Origin: Streptomyces sp. H27-H1
GTDB lineage: Bacteria; Actinomycetota; Actinomycetes; Streptomycetales; Streptomycetaceae
Direction: 5' to 3'
DNA length: 64,000 nt
NCBI RefSeq assembly: GCF_026627445.1
Contig: NZ_JAPNLJ010000013.1
Location: 124,001-188,000 of the forward strand
The notes under the pieces are model-generated. The model ran no database searches and was not told where the DNA came from. It saw only the letters and a list, made by a program, of their open reading frames with translations. Positions 35,136-43,261 of this stretch are shown in pieces. The position numbers and the translations under genes were made by a program. The stretch's first letter is position 1. Every line of letters begins with the position of its first letter.

Positions 35136-35348
35136 ATGGCGTCTTTGGCGTGGTTGCTGATTCCGCTGTTCGCCGCGATCGGAGCGGCAATATGGGGCAG
35201 CTGGGCGGCGCGCGACCGTACATCAGGCGACATATCCGAGCTCGCGGGCTACGCGAGGTTCCGCGAGGCCATGGGCCAGGGCGAACCGGGCCGGGCGAAG
35301 GCGGACGCGGACGCGGACCGGAAGAAGGACACGGTCGACTCCGCCTGA
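35136..35348 (+). CDS. small single-pass membrane protein
   Basis: A 70-residue protein. Residues 2-24 (SLAWLLIPLFAAIGAAIWGS) form one membrane helix, followed by an acidic-basic tail. ATG at 35136 with AGGGAG 8 nt upstream. It precedes the PDZ-Lon protease by 70 bp and may be co-transcribed. Function unknown, but RBS and composition support a real gene. Confidence 0.68.
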   Translation: MASLAWLLIPLFAAIGAAIWGSWAARDRTSGDISELAGYARFREAMGQGEPGRAKADADADRKKDTVDSA

Positions 35349-35418
35349 CGCGGCGGCCGGGCCCCTTACGGACCGGCCCCGGGGGCCGCTCGCCAGGGCC
35401 GTCACGTACTGTCGATCC

Positions 35419-36507
35419 ATGCCACGCCGCACTGCGACGATGCTCGCCTCCACCCTCATGCTCTTCGCGCTGCTCTGCGTGGGAGTGTTCATGAAGGCCC
35501 CGTACTCCGAGATGAGCCCGGGCCCGACCGTGAACACGCTCGGGGACTCGCACGGCGAGCCCGTCCTGAACATCTCGGGGCACAAGACGTACCCGACGAC
35601 GGGGCACCTGAACATGACGACGGTCCGCGTCACCGGCGCGGACTACGACATGAACCTGCTGGAAGCGGTGTACGGCTGGGCCGCCGGCGACAACATCGTC
35701 GTGCCGCACGAGAACCTGTACCCGGACGGCAAGACGGAGCAGGAGTCCACGCAGGAGAACGCCGAGGAGTTCAGCCAGTCGCAGGAGAGCGCCAAGGTGG
35801 CCGCCCTCAAGCAGATCGGCATCCCGGTCGCCGCCCGCGTGATCGTCGCCTCCGTGGTCAAGGGCAGCCCCTCCGAGGGCAAGCTGCACGCCGGAGACGT
35901 CATCAAGGCCGTGGACGGGACCCCCGTCAACGCTCCCGAGGACGTGGCCAAGCTCGTCACCAAGCACAAGCCCGGTGAGCCGGTCGAGTTCACCATCGTG
36001 CCCGCCGCCGAGGCGGCCGAGGCCGAGAAGGCGCAGCGCGAGCCCACCGGCACGACGAAGGTCTCGATCATCGCGGGCAAGGCGGAGGGCGACGGTCACG
36101 CGGTCGTCGGCATCCGGGCCGGCACCGACCACACCTTCCCGTTCACCATCGACATCAAGCTCGCCGACGTCGGCGGCCCCAGTGCCGGCCTGATGTTCGC
36201 ACTCGGCATCGTCGACAGGCTCACCCCGGAGAACCTGACCGGCGGGAAGTTCATCGCCGGCACCGGCACCATCGACGACGCGGGCAAGGTCGGCCCGATC
36301 GGCGGCATCCAGATGAAGACCATCGGAGCCCGCCAGGCCGGCGCCCAGTACTTCCTGACGCCCGCCGAGAACTGCGCCTCCGCCGCGAACGACGTGCCCG
36401 ACGGGCTGACGCTGGTGAAGGTCTCCACCATCGACGACGCCGTGAAGGCACTGGAGAAGATCGGCAAGGGGGACACGGCCGGGCTGACGCAGTGCGCCAA
36501 GCCCTGA
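35419..36507 (+). CDS. PDZ-Lon-like membrane-anchored serine protease
   Basis: A 362-residue protein with one N-terminal signal-anchor (TMLASTLMLFALLCVGVF). A PDZ domain spans about 135-200 (GSPSEGKLHAGDVIKAVDG), and a Lon-type protease domain follows. The Ser-Lys dyad is S255 in GGPSAG and K300 in GGIQMKTIGAR. It faces the extracytoplasmic side. Related to Bacillus SepM/YlbL, which process peptides or membrane proteins. The mycobacterial homologue also precedes the UPF0182 gene. ATG at 35419. Confidence 0.92.
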   Translation: MPRRTATMLASTLMLFALLCVGVFMKAPYSEMSPGPTVNTLGDSHGEPVLNISGHKTYPTTGHLNMTTVRVTGADYDMNLLEAVYGWAAGDNIVVPHENLYPDGKTEQESTQENAEEFSQSQESAKVAALKQIGIPVAARVIVASVVKGSPSEGKLHAGDVIKAVDGTPVNAPEDVAKLVTKHKPGEPVEFTIVPAAEAAEAEKAQREPTGTTKVSIIAGKAEGDGHAVVGIRAGTDHTFPFTIDIKLADVGGPSAGLMFALGIVDRLTPENLTGGKFIAGTGTIDDAGKVGPIGGIQMKTIGARQAGAQYFLTPAENCASAANDVPDGLTLVKVSTIDDAVKALEKIGKGDTAGLTQCAKP

Positions 36508-36529
36508 CCGCGTCCCCGTCCCCCGCCCG

Positions 36530-37102
36530 CTAGTCGAGGAAGGTCGCGGCCAGCGCCTCGGCGAGCCCCGGCACCAGGGTCGCGCCGGTCAGCACCTCGT
36601 TCGCCGAGTCCTTGTCCCGCAGGCGTACGGCCGATTCCCGCGATCCGTTGCGCAGGACGCCCACGGTCAGCCGTACCTCCTGGCGGTCCGGGTGGGCGGC
36701 GACCCACTGGGCCAGCTGCTTGTCGCCGAGCCCCTCCGGTACGGCCGACTCCGCGGACGGCGGCAGCATCAGCCGCTCCACCGTCAGCGCGCAGCCGAGG
36801 ATCGACGGGGGCCAGGCGATGGTTCCCAGGAACTTGTCCAGGGGGGTCCCGGCTGGCACCTCTTCCTGCTCGATCGGGGTGAGCTGGTTCTTGCCCGCGT
36901 CGTCCTGGTCGAGGCCGAGCTGGCGGGCGACGCCCGGCGCCTCCTTGCGCAGCCTGGCCGTGTCGACCAGGGCGAAGAGCCGGGCGGGCTTGTCCCAGCC
37001 GAGGGTGGAGGCGTACTCGTCGATTTCGAGGACGGCTCGGGTCAGCGGGCTTGCCGCCATAGGGGTGCCGGGGGACGGCGAAAGGTTGGACATGGACAAC
37101 AT
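36530..37102 (-). CDS. PPA1309 family protein
   Basis: A 190-residue cytosolic protein of an actinobacterial family with no known function. Conserved blocks are LTRAVLEIDEYASTLGWDKP, ARLFALVDTARL and WPPSILGCALTVERLMLP. AAGGAGG stands 4 nt before the ATG at 37102; ATG at 37093 and TTG at 37099 are alternative starts. It lies between the Lon-like protease and UPF0182 genes in the opposite direction. Confidence 0.8.
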   Translation of the reverse strand: MLSMSNLSPSPGTPMAASPLTRAVLEIDEYASTLGWDKPARLFALVDTARLRKEAPGVARQLGLDQDDAGKNQLTPIEQEEVPAGTPLDKFLGTIAWPPSILGCALTVERLMLPPSAESAVPEGLGDKQLAQWVAAHPDRQEVRLTVGVLRNGSRESAVRLRDKDSANEVLTGATLVPGLAEALAATFLD

Positions 37103-37237
37103 CCTGCCTCCTTTCCACCGGATACCGGGAACTGACTAAAGCCTCAGTAAGTTGCATGAGTGGGCTCTACGATCGGGGGCCCATGCTTTGAAAAATCTCA
37201 GCATCACTTACACACAGCGACTTTCGAGGGGCGCACC

Positions 37238-40126
37238 TTGGCTTTCCAGATGCCGGACCGCGGCGGAGGCCCCTCCGGGCCACGGATGAGAGTCGGCCGC
37301 CCGTCCCGGCGCGCCCGGACTCTTCTGATGACCTTGGGCGTGCTGGCCGTCCTGGCCATGGCGTTCATCATGTTCGCCGGCTTCTGGACGGACTGGCTCT
37401 GGTACCGCTCCGTCAACTACTCCACCGTCTTCACCACCACCCTGTGGACCAAGGTCGGCCTCTTCGCCGTCTTCGGCCTGCTGATGGCCGGTGCCGTCGG
37501 GCTGAACATCTGGCTGGCCCACCGGCTGCGGCCGCCGCTCAGCGCGATGTCGATGGAGCAGCAGAGCCTCGACCGCTACCGGATGACCGTCGCGCCGTAC
37601 CGCAAGTGGCTGCTGCTCGGCATCTCCGCGCTGGTCGGCCTGATCGCGGGCGCCTCGGCGGCGGGCCAGTGGAAGACCTGGCTGATGTATGTGAACGGGG
37701 TGCCCTTCGGTCAGAAGGACCCCCAGTTCAACCGGGACGTGTCGTTCTACACCTTCGACCTGCCCTGGTACCGCTTCCTGCTCGGCTTCGGCTTCGCCGC
37801 CGTCGTGCTCTCGGTGATCGCCGCGGCCGTCGTGCACTACCTCTACGGGGGTCTGCGCGTCACCAGCCCCGGTGCGCGGGCCACCGCCGCGGCGACCGGT
37901 CACCTGTCGGTGCTGCTCGGCCTCTTCGTCACGCTCAAGGCGGTCGCCTACTGGCTCGACCGGTACGGCCTCGCCGTGAAGTCCAGCGACTTCAAGGCCG
38001 CGGACAACTGGACCGGCCTGCGCTACGTCGATGCCAACGCCTACCTGCCGGCCAAGACGATCCTCGTCGCCATCGCCGCGATCTGCGCGCTGCTGTTCTT
38101 CGCGACACTGTGGCGCCGCACCTGGCAGCTGCCCGTCATCGGCTTCGGCCTGATGGTGCTCTCGGCGATCCTGATCGGCGGCCTGTACCCGGCGATCGTG
38201 CAGAAGTTCCAGGTCCAGCCGAACGAGCAGGCCAAGGAATCCCCGTACGTCCAGAAGAACATCAAGGCGACGCGCGACGCCTACGGGGTAGCCGACGCCT
38301 CCGTCACGGACTACCCGGGCCTGCCGGATCCCAAGGCGGACAAGAAGGTGCTCCGCCAGGACGCCAACACCACGGCGAGCATCCGTCTGCTCGACCCCAA
38401 CATCGTGTCCCCCGCCTTCCAGCAGCTCCAGCAGAACAAGGGCTACTACGGGTTCCCGGCCACGCTGGCGGTCGACCGGTACAAGGGCCAGGACACGGTC
38501 ATCGGGCTCCGTGAGATCAACCTCGCGGGCATCCCGAAGAACAACTGGATCAACGACCACTTCCGTTACACCCACGGATACGGTGTGGTCGCCGCCAAGG
38601 GCACCGAAGTGGCCCCGGGCGGGCAGCCCCTGTTCACCGAGTCGGGCCTGCCGGCGCAGGGCGACCTCGGGACGTACGAGCAGCGGATCTACTACGGCGA
38701 GCAGACGAAGCAGTACTCGATCGTCGGCGGACCGCAGAAGGAACTCGACTACGCCAACGACTCGGGCGAGAAGGAGACCACCTACCAGGGCGACAGCGGG
38801 GTGAGCCTCGGAAACTCGATCAACCGGGCCGCGTACGCCCTGGCCTTCAGCGAGCCGCAGATCCTCTACTCCGGCGCCATCGGCGACGGTTCGAAGATCC
38901 TCTACAACCGCACGCCCAAGGAGCGGGTCGAGGCGGTCGCCCCGTGGCTGACCATCGACGGAGCCGTCTACCCGGCGGTGATCGATGGCCGGGTCCAGTG
39001 GATCGTGGACGCCTACACCACGACCAACGGCTACCCGTACGCGTCCCGCACCCAGCTCGGTGACAGCACGGCGGACTCGCTGACCAACTCCCAGCGCGCC
39101 GTGGTCGCGCAGGAGAACCAGGTCAACTACATCCGCAACTCGGTGAAGGCCACCGTCGACGCCTACGACGGCACGGTGAAGCTGTACCAGTGGGACGCCA
39201 AGGACCCGGTCCTCAAGACGTGGATGAAGGCCTTCCCAGGGACGGTGAAGGAGAAGAAGGAGATCTCGCCGGCCCTGATGGAGCACCTGCGCTACCCGCA
39301 GGACCTCTTCAAGGTCCAGCGTGAGCTGCTGACGCGCTACCACGTCACCGACCCGCAGACCTTCCTCAGCGGCAGCGAGGTCTGGGAGGTGCCGGACGAC
39401 CCGACCACCAAGGAGGGGACGGCGGTTCCGCCGTACTACCTCTCCATGAAGATGCCGGGCCAGAAGGATCCCAACCAGGCCTTCTCGCTCACCACGACGC
39501 TCACGCCGAACGGCAGGGACAACCTGAGCGCCTTCATGGCGGTCAACGCCGATCCCACCACCGCGGATTACGGCAAGATCCAGCTGCTGAAGCTGCCCAC
39601 CCAGAACCCGGTGGACGGGCCGAAGCTCGTGCAGGCGAGATTCAACTCCAAGCCGGAGATCGCCCAGGAGATCAACATCCTGAGCCGGGGCGACTCCCAG
39701 GTGGAGTACGGCAACCTGCTCACGGTCCCTCTCGACAAGGGAATGCTCTACGTCGAGCCCGTGTACGTGCGCGGTGGCGGCCTCAAGTACCCGCTGCTGA
39801 AGAAGGTCCTGGTGACCTACGGGGACCAGACGGCCTTCGAGGACACGCTGGAGAAGGCGCTGAACGTGGTGTTCGGGGCCGAGGCCGCGACCACCACCCC
39901 GCCGACCCCGCCGGGCGACGGGACCACCACCCCGCCGCCGGCCAGCCAGGACCCGACGGTCAAGGCGGCGCTCGCCGATGCGCAGAAGGCGGTCGACGAG
40001 GCCGACCAGGCGCTCAAGGCCGGCGACTGGGCGGCCTACGGAAAGGCCCAGGACGCCCTGCAGGCGGCTCTGAAGCGGGCCATCGAAGCCGAGGCCAAGG
40101 TGGCTGCGCCCGCGCCGACCGGATAG
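37238..40126 (+). CDS. UPF0182 family large membrane protein
   Basis: A 962-residue protein. Seven or so helices occupy residues about 28-340, including WTDWLWYRSVNYSTVF after the first helix and two later blocks. The remaining large domain is extracytoplasmic and rich in QWIVDAYTTTNGYPY-like motifs. It ends in a Thr/Pro spacer and a short alpha-helical tail (about 920-960). Family members occur in most actinobacteria and cyanobacteria; function unknown. A TTG at 37238 after GAGGGG was chosen (MAFQMPDRGGG); an ATG at 37250 is close behind. Divergent from PPA1309. Confidence 0.9.
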   Translation: MAFQMPDRGGGPSGPRMRVGRPSRRARTLLMTLGVLAVLAMAFIMFAGFWTDWLWYRSVNYSTVFTTTLWTKVGLFAVFGLLMAGAVGLNIWLAHRLRPPLSAMSMEQQSLDRYRMTVAPYRKWLLLGISALVGLIAGASAAGQWKTWLMYVNGVPFGQKDPQFNRDVSFYTFDLPWYRFLLGFGFAAVVLSVIAAAVVHYLYGGLRVTSPGARATAAATGHLSVLLGLFVTLKAVAYWLDRYGLAVKSSDFKAADNWTGLRYVDANAYLPAKTILVAIAAICALLFFATLWRRTWQLPVIGFGLMVLSAILIGGLYPAIVQKFQVQPNEQAKESPYVQKNIKATRDAYGVADASVTDYPGLPDPKADKKVLRQDANTTASIRLLDPNIVSPAFQQLQQNKGYYGFPATLAVDRYKGQDTVIGLREINLAGIPKNNWINDHFRYTHGYGVVAAKGTEVAPGGQPLFTESGLPAQGDLGTYEQRIYYGEQTKQYSIVGGPQKELDYANDSGEKETTYQGDSGVSLGNSINRAAYALAFSEPQILYSGAIGDGSKILYNRTPKERVEAVAPWLTIDGAVYPAVIDGRVQWIVDAYTTTNGYPYASRTQLGDSTADSLTNSQRAVVAQENQVNYIRNSVKATVDAYDGTVKLYQWDAKDPVLKTWMKAFPGTVKEKKEISPALMEHLRYPQDLFKVQRELLTRYHVTDPQTFLSGSEVWEVPDDPTTKEGTAVPPYYLSMKMPGQKDPNQAFSLTTTLTPNGRDNLSAFMAVNADPTTADYGKIQLLKLPTQNPVDGPKLVQARFNSKPEIAQEINILSRGDSQVEYGNLLTVPLDKGMLYVEPVYVRGGGLKYPLLKKVLVTYGDQTAFEDTLEKALNVVFGAEAATTTPPTPPGDGTTTPPPASQDPTVKAALADAQKAVDEADQALKAGDWAAYGKAQDALQAALKRAIEAEAKVAAPAPTG

Positions 40127-40137
40127 CGGTAATGGCT

Positions 40138-40181
40138 CCACCCCGTGTCGTGCTACTGTGGTTTTACCGACGCGGGGTGGA
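40138..40181 (+). promoter_or_regulatory. inverted repeat spanning the promoter and 5' end of the first initiator tRNA
   Basis: CCACCCCGTGTCG (40138-40150) is complementary, with one G-U type change, to CGACGCGGGGTGG (40169-40181), whose last 11 nt are the tRNA 5' end. The loop holds a -10-like TACTGT (40154-40159). The second tRNA copy lacks this arm. Confidence 0.5.
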
Positions 40182-40244
40182 GCAGCTCGGTAGCTCGCTG
40201 GGCTCATAACCCAGAGGTCGCAGGTTCAAATCCTGTCCCCGCTA
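40171..40244 (+). tRNA. initiator tRNA-fMet (CAT), copy 1
   Basis: A 74-nt cloverleaf with CAT anticodon. Three consecutive G-C pairs close the anticodon stem (GGG CTCATAA CCC), and position 1 (C) does not pair with position 72 (T). Both are initiator hallmarks. TTC-loop GTTCAAATC is intact; CCA is not encoded. Confidence 0.96.
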
Positions 40245-40250
40245 CTGAAG

Positions 40251-40285
40251 ACGAAGGCCCGGATCCGATGGATCCGGGCCTTCGT
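40251..40285 (+). terminator. terminator of tRNA-fMet copy 1
   Basis: A perfect 16 bp stem, ACGAAGGCCCGGATCC (40251-40266) with GGATCCGGGCCTTCGT (40270-40285), loop GAT. It starts 7 nt after the tRNA. Confidence 0.88.
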
Positions 40286-40446
40286 CATGTCCAACTGAGT
40301 TTTCCGCCGACGCGGGGTCGCTGATACGGGTGAGTTGGGGTAGCAGCGTGTTTGACTTGTCTCTCTGTGGGCATGTCGACAAAACGCTCTAGTGACCTCA
40401 CGGGCTGCGACATACCAGGTGTACGCGGGTAGCAGGTGATGCGACG

Positions 40447-42357
40447 ATGGGATTTATGGGGGACAGGTCAACTCTGCTGGAGACAGGGCGGTTTGTGAGG
40501 GCGGAGTCCGAATCGGATGCGGAGGCCGATGGGGCGGCTCAGGCCTATGACGTGCGGACCGCGATGACCACGCGGCCGGTACGGACCACGGCACTGGCGC
40601 CGACCACGCCGGACGTGTCGGTCGACGCGATGTTCGACGACGCGGTCTTCGCGCTGACCGACGCGGCCAGCGACGCCGAGCTGGAGGCCCGGCACCGGGT
40701 CGCCGCCGACAAGGGGGACCCGGGCGCGATGAGCGTACTCGGGGCACTTCTGCTGCGCCGCGGCGACCTCGCGGGAGCCGAGCCGTACCTGCGCGGGGCG
40801 ACCGGTGAGGGCGACCGCGCGGCCGCCAACAACCTGGGCGTACTGCTGCACCAGCGCGGCTACCCCGAAGAGGCCGCCGACTGGTGGCGCGTGGCGGCCG
40901 TGGCCGGATCGGCCCCCGCCGCGCACGCCCTGGGCCGCCACTACCGCGAGCGGGGCGACGAGCCCGCCGCCGAGTACTGGATGCGCCAGGCGGCGGAATC
41001 CGGCCACGCCCTGGGGGCCTACGGGCTCGCGGACCTGCTGGAGCACCGCGGGGACAAGGGCGTCGAGCGGTGGTTCCGGGCCGCCGCGGAACAGGGGCAC
41101 CGCGAGGCCGCGTACCGACTGGCCCGGCACCTGAGGAAGGGCGACCCGGCCGAGGCCGAGCAGTGGTACCGGCAGGCCGCCGCGCGCGGCCACCGGCGCG
41201 CCGGGCTGCACCTGGGCGCGCTGCTGGAGGCGCGCGGGGAGCTGAAGGAGGCCGGCCGCTGGTACCTGACCTCCGCCAAGCAGGGCGAACCGCGGGCGGC
41301 GTGCGCGCTCGGCTTCCTGCTGCGCGACGCCGGCGACGAGGAAAACGCGGCCACCTGGTGGCTTCGGGCCGCGCAGGACGGCGACGGCAACGCGGCGAAC
41401 GCGCTGGGCGCACTGCACGCCGCGCGCGGCGAGACCCAGACGGCCGAGAAGTGGTACCGGGCCGCGATGGACGCGGGCGACCAGAACGGGGCCTACAACC
41501 TCGCGCTGCTCTGCGCCGCGCAGGAGCGGACCGGCCCGGCCGAGCAGTGGTACCGGCGCGCCGCGTACGCGGGACACCGCGAGGCGGCCAACGCGCTGGC
41601 CATCCTGCTGCTGCAGGGCGGCGACGCGGAGGGCGCGGAACCGTGGTTCTCGAAGGCCGCGGAGGCGGGGAGCGTGGACGCCGCCTTCAACCTCGGGATC
41701 CTCTTCGCCAGCCGGGACGAGGACCGGACGGCCCTGAAGTGGTACGAGCGCGCGGCGTCGGCGGGACACACCGACGCGGCGCTGCAGGTCGGCATCGCGC
41801 TGGTCCGCGACGGCGAGGAGCGCGCGGCGGAACGCCACCTGCGGTGCGCGGCCGGCGGCGGCAGTGCGGAGGCCGCCTTCCGGCTGGCCTCGCTGCTGGA
41901 GTCGCTGGCCCCGCCGCCGGAGCCGGTGGCGCTGGGCGAGCCCGTCGGCGGAGCCGCGCGCACCGAGAGCGAGGAGTGGTACGAGCGGGCCGCGGAGCTG
42001 GGGCACCGGCGGGCGCAGGTGCGGGTCGGCATGCTCGCCGCCGCGCGGGGCGAGCTGGGGGCCGCGGCGCGGTGGTACCGCGAGGCGGCGGAGGCCGGCT
42101 CCCGCAACGGCGCCTTCAACCTGGGGCTGCTGCTGGCCCGCGAGGGCAACGAGCCCGAGGCGGCGCTGTGGTGGACCCGGGCGGCGGTGGCCGGGCACGG
42201 GCGGGCGGCGCTTCGGCTGGGGCTGCTCGCGGCCCGGCAGGGAGACCTGACGGAGGGCCAGAAGTGGTGCGTCCGCGCGATGGAGCTCGGCCCGGCGGAG
42301 GTCTCCGAGCGGGCGGCCCGGCTGCGCGACGCCCTGGCCGAGGAGCTGTCGGCTTGA
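40447..42357 (+). CDS. Sel1/TPR-repeat protein
   Basis: A 636-residue protein. An N-terminal 75 residues of low order are followed by about 14 helical repeats of 35-37 residues with the Sel1 pattern (AEQWYRQAAARGHRRAGLHL, and AEKWYRAAMDAGDQNGAYNL). Such solenoids bind partner proteins. No signal peptide is seen. It lies between two identical initiator tRNA genes. ATG at 40447; a second ATG at 40456 (MGDRSTLL) is possible. Function unknown. Confidence 0.85.
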   Translation: MGFMGDRSTLLETGRFVRAESESDAEADGAAQAYDVRTAMTTRPVRTTALAPTTPDVSVDAMFDDAVFALTDAASDAELEARHRVAADKGDPGAMSVLGALLLRRGDLAGAEPYLRGATGEGDRAAANNLGVLLHQRGYPEEAADWWRVAAVAGSAPAAHALGRHYRERGDEPAAEYWMRQAAESGHALGAYGLADLLEHRGDKGVERWFRAAAEQGHREAAYRLARHLRKGDPAEAEQWYRQAAARGHRRAGLHLGALLEARGELKEAGRWYLTSAKQGEPRAACALGFLLRDAGDEENAATWWLRAAQDGDGNAANALGALHAARGETQTAEKWYRAAMDAGDQNGAYNLALLCAAQERTGPAEQWYRRAAYAGHREAANALAILLLQGGDAEGAEPWFSKAAEAGSVDAAFNLGILFASRDEDRTALKWYERAASAGHTDAALQVGIALVRDGEERAAERHLRCAAGGGSAEAAFRLASLLESLAPPPEPVALGEPVGGAARTESEEWYERAAELGHRRAQVRVGMLAAARGELGAAARWYREAAEAGSRNGAFNLGLLLAREGNEPEAALWWTRAAVAGHGRAALRLGLLAARQGDLTEGQKWCVRAMELGPAEVSERAARLRDALAEELSA

Positions 42358-42441
42358 GGGTGCGGGGTCGCTGCCCGGGGGTCACGCACCCGGGCTCCCG
42401 ATCCTCGAATGCCGGGCGGGCTGGAGCAGCCGTTAACCGAT

Positions 42442-42471
42442 TTGCATCTGCTCGCCGGGCTCGCGTACAGT
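42442..42471 (+). promoter_or_regulatory. promoter of tRNA-fMet copy 2
   Basis: TTGCAT at 42442-42447, an 18 nt spacer and TACAGT at 42466-42471, 12 nt before the tRNA 5' end. Confidence 0.65.
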
Positions 42472-42483
42472 CAGGTTTACCGA

Positions 42484-42557
42484 CGCGGGGTGGAGCAGCT
42501 CGGTAGCTCGCTGGGCTCATAACCCAGAGGTCGCAGGTTCAAATCCTGTCCCCGCTA
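42484..42557 (+). tRNA. initiator tRNA-fMet (CAT), copy 2
   Basis: Sequence identical to the tRNA at 40171-40244. The identity extends 8 nt upstream and 6 nt downstream, giving an 88-bp direct repeat (40163-40250 and 42476-42563). Confidence 0.96.
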
Positions 42558-42565
42558 CTGAAGGC

Positions 42566-42600
42566 TCGAAGGCCCGGATCCTCTGGATCCGGGCATTCGG
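42566..42600 (+). terminator. terminator of tRNA-fMet copy 2
   Basis: GAAGGCCCGGATCC with loop TCT and GGATCCGGGCATTC, one mismatch. It is a diverged copy of the terminator after the first tRNA, so the duplication included both tRNA and terminator. Confidence 0.8.
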
Positions 42601-42645
42601 TCGTTTGTGAATGCCAAGTCACGGCGTGCGAATGCCGGGGCAAGG

Positions 42646-42686
42646 GAGAAGGCCGGGGGCTCATCGCGCCCCCGGCCTTCTTCTTG
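42646..42686. terminator. bidirectional terminator between tRNA and fur-family gene
   Basis: GAAGGCCGGGGGC (42648-42660) pairs perfectly with GCCCCCGGCCTTC (42668-42680), followed by TTCTT on the plus strand. It also lies 10-48 nt past the fur-family stop on the minus strand. Confidence 0.82.
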
Positions 42687-42695
42687 TCTCCGTCG

Positions 42696-43112
42696 TCACA
42701 CCCCGGCGCAGGACGGGCACACCCCGCGGTACGTCACCTCGACCGCCGACACCACGAAGCCGAACCGCTCCGTGTCCGGCAGGTCGGCCAGCGGATTGCC
42801 CGCTGGGTGGACGTCGCGGATCGCCCCGCACTGCGCGCACACCAGGTGCTGGTGGGGGCGGTGGGCGTTCGGGTCGTACCGCTTGGCGCGGCGGTCCGTG
42901 GAAACCTCCAGGACCTCACCGAGGGTGACGAGCTCGCCCAGGGTGTTGTAAACGGTCGCGCGGGAGATTTCGGGCAGCCTGACCGCGGCGCGCGCGTGTA
43001 CCTCGTCGGCCGTCAGGTGAACGTGGTCACCGTCGAGCACCTCGGCCACGACGCGCCGCTGTGCGGTCATGCGCCATCCGCGTCCGCGAAGTCGATCCAG
43101 CAGGTCACTCAT
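42696..43112 (-). CDS. catR: Fur family regulator, CatR/PerR-like peroxide sensor
   Basis: A 138-residue winged-helix repressor. The DNA-reading helix is in EISRATVYNTLGEL. The metal-binding HPHQHLVCAQCG stretch is next to a second Cys pair, CPSC, giving the structural zinc. It is divergent from catalase across a perfect Fur-type dyad, the layout of Streptomyces catR-catA, where CatR represses catalase until oxidised by peroxide. Autoregulation through the same site is likely. ATG at 43112. Confidence 0.88.
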   Translation of the reverse strand: MSDLLDRLRGRGWRMTAQRRVVAEVLDGDHVHLTADEVHARAAVRLPEISRATVYNTLGELVTLGEVLEVSTDRRAKRYDPNAHRPHQHLVCAQCGAIRDVHPAGNPLADLPDTERFGFVVSAVEVTYRGVCPSCAGV

Positions 43113-43178
43113 GTGCGTCAGCCTAACAGCGAGGGGATTCTGTGTAACTCCCGAACGCGTGTTGATTTGGATTCTTAC

Positions 43179-43206
43179 TTGACTTAGACAAAGTCTATCG
43201 TAGGAT
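43179..43206 (+). promoter_or_regulatory. catalase promoter with Fur/CatR operator inside
   Basis: -35 TTGACT (43179-43184), 16 nt, -10 TAGGAT (43201-43206). Between them is a perfect dyad TAGAC-AAA-GTCTA (43185-43197). Repressor bound there would block polymerase. Confidence 0.82.
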
Positions 43207-43261
43207 CGGTAGCGTTAGGGCGCGGGACAGGTTTGCAGCAAATTTACGCAGGAGGCAATAC

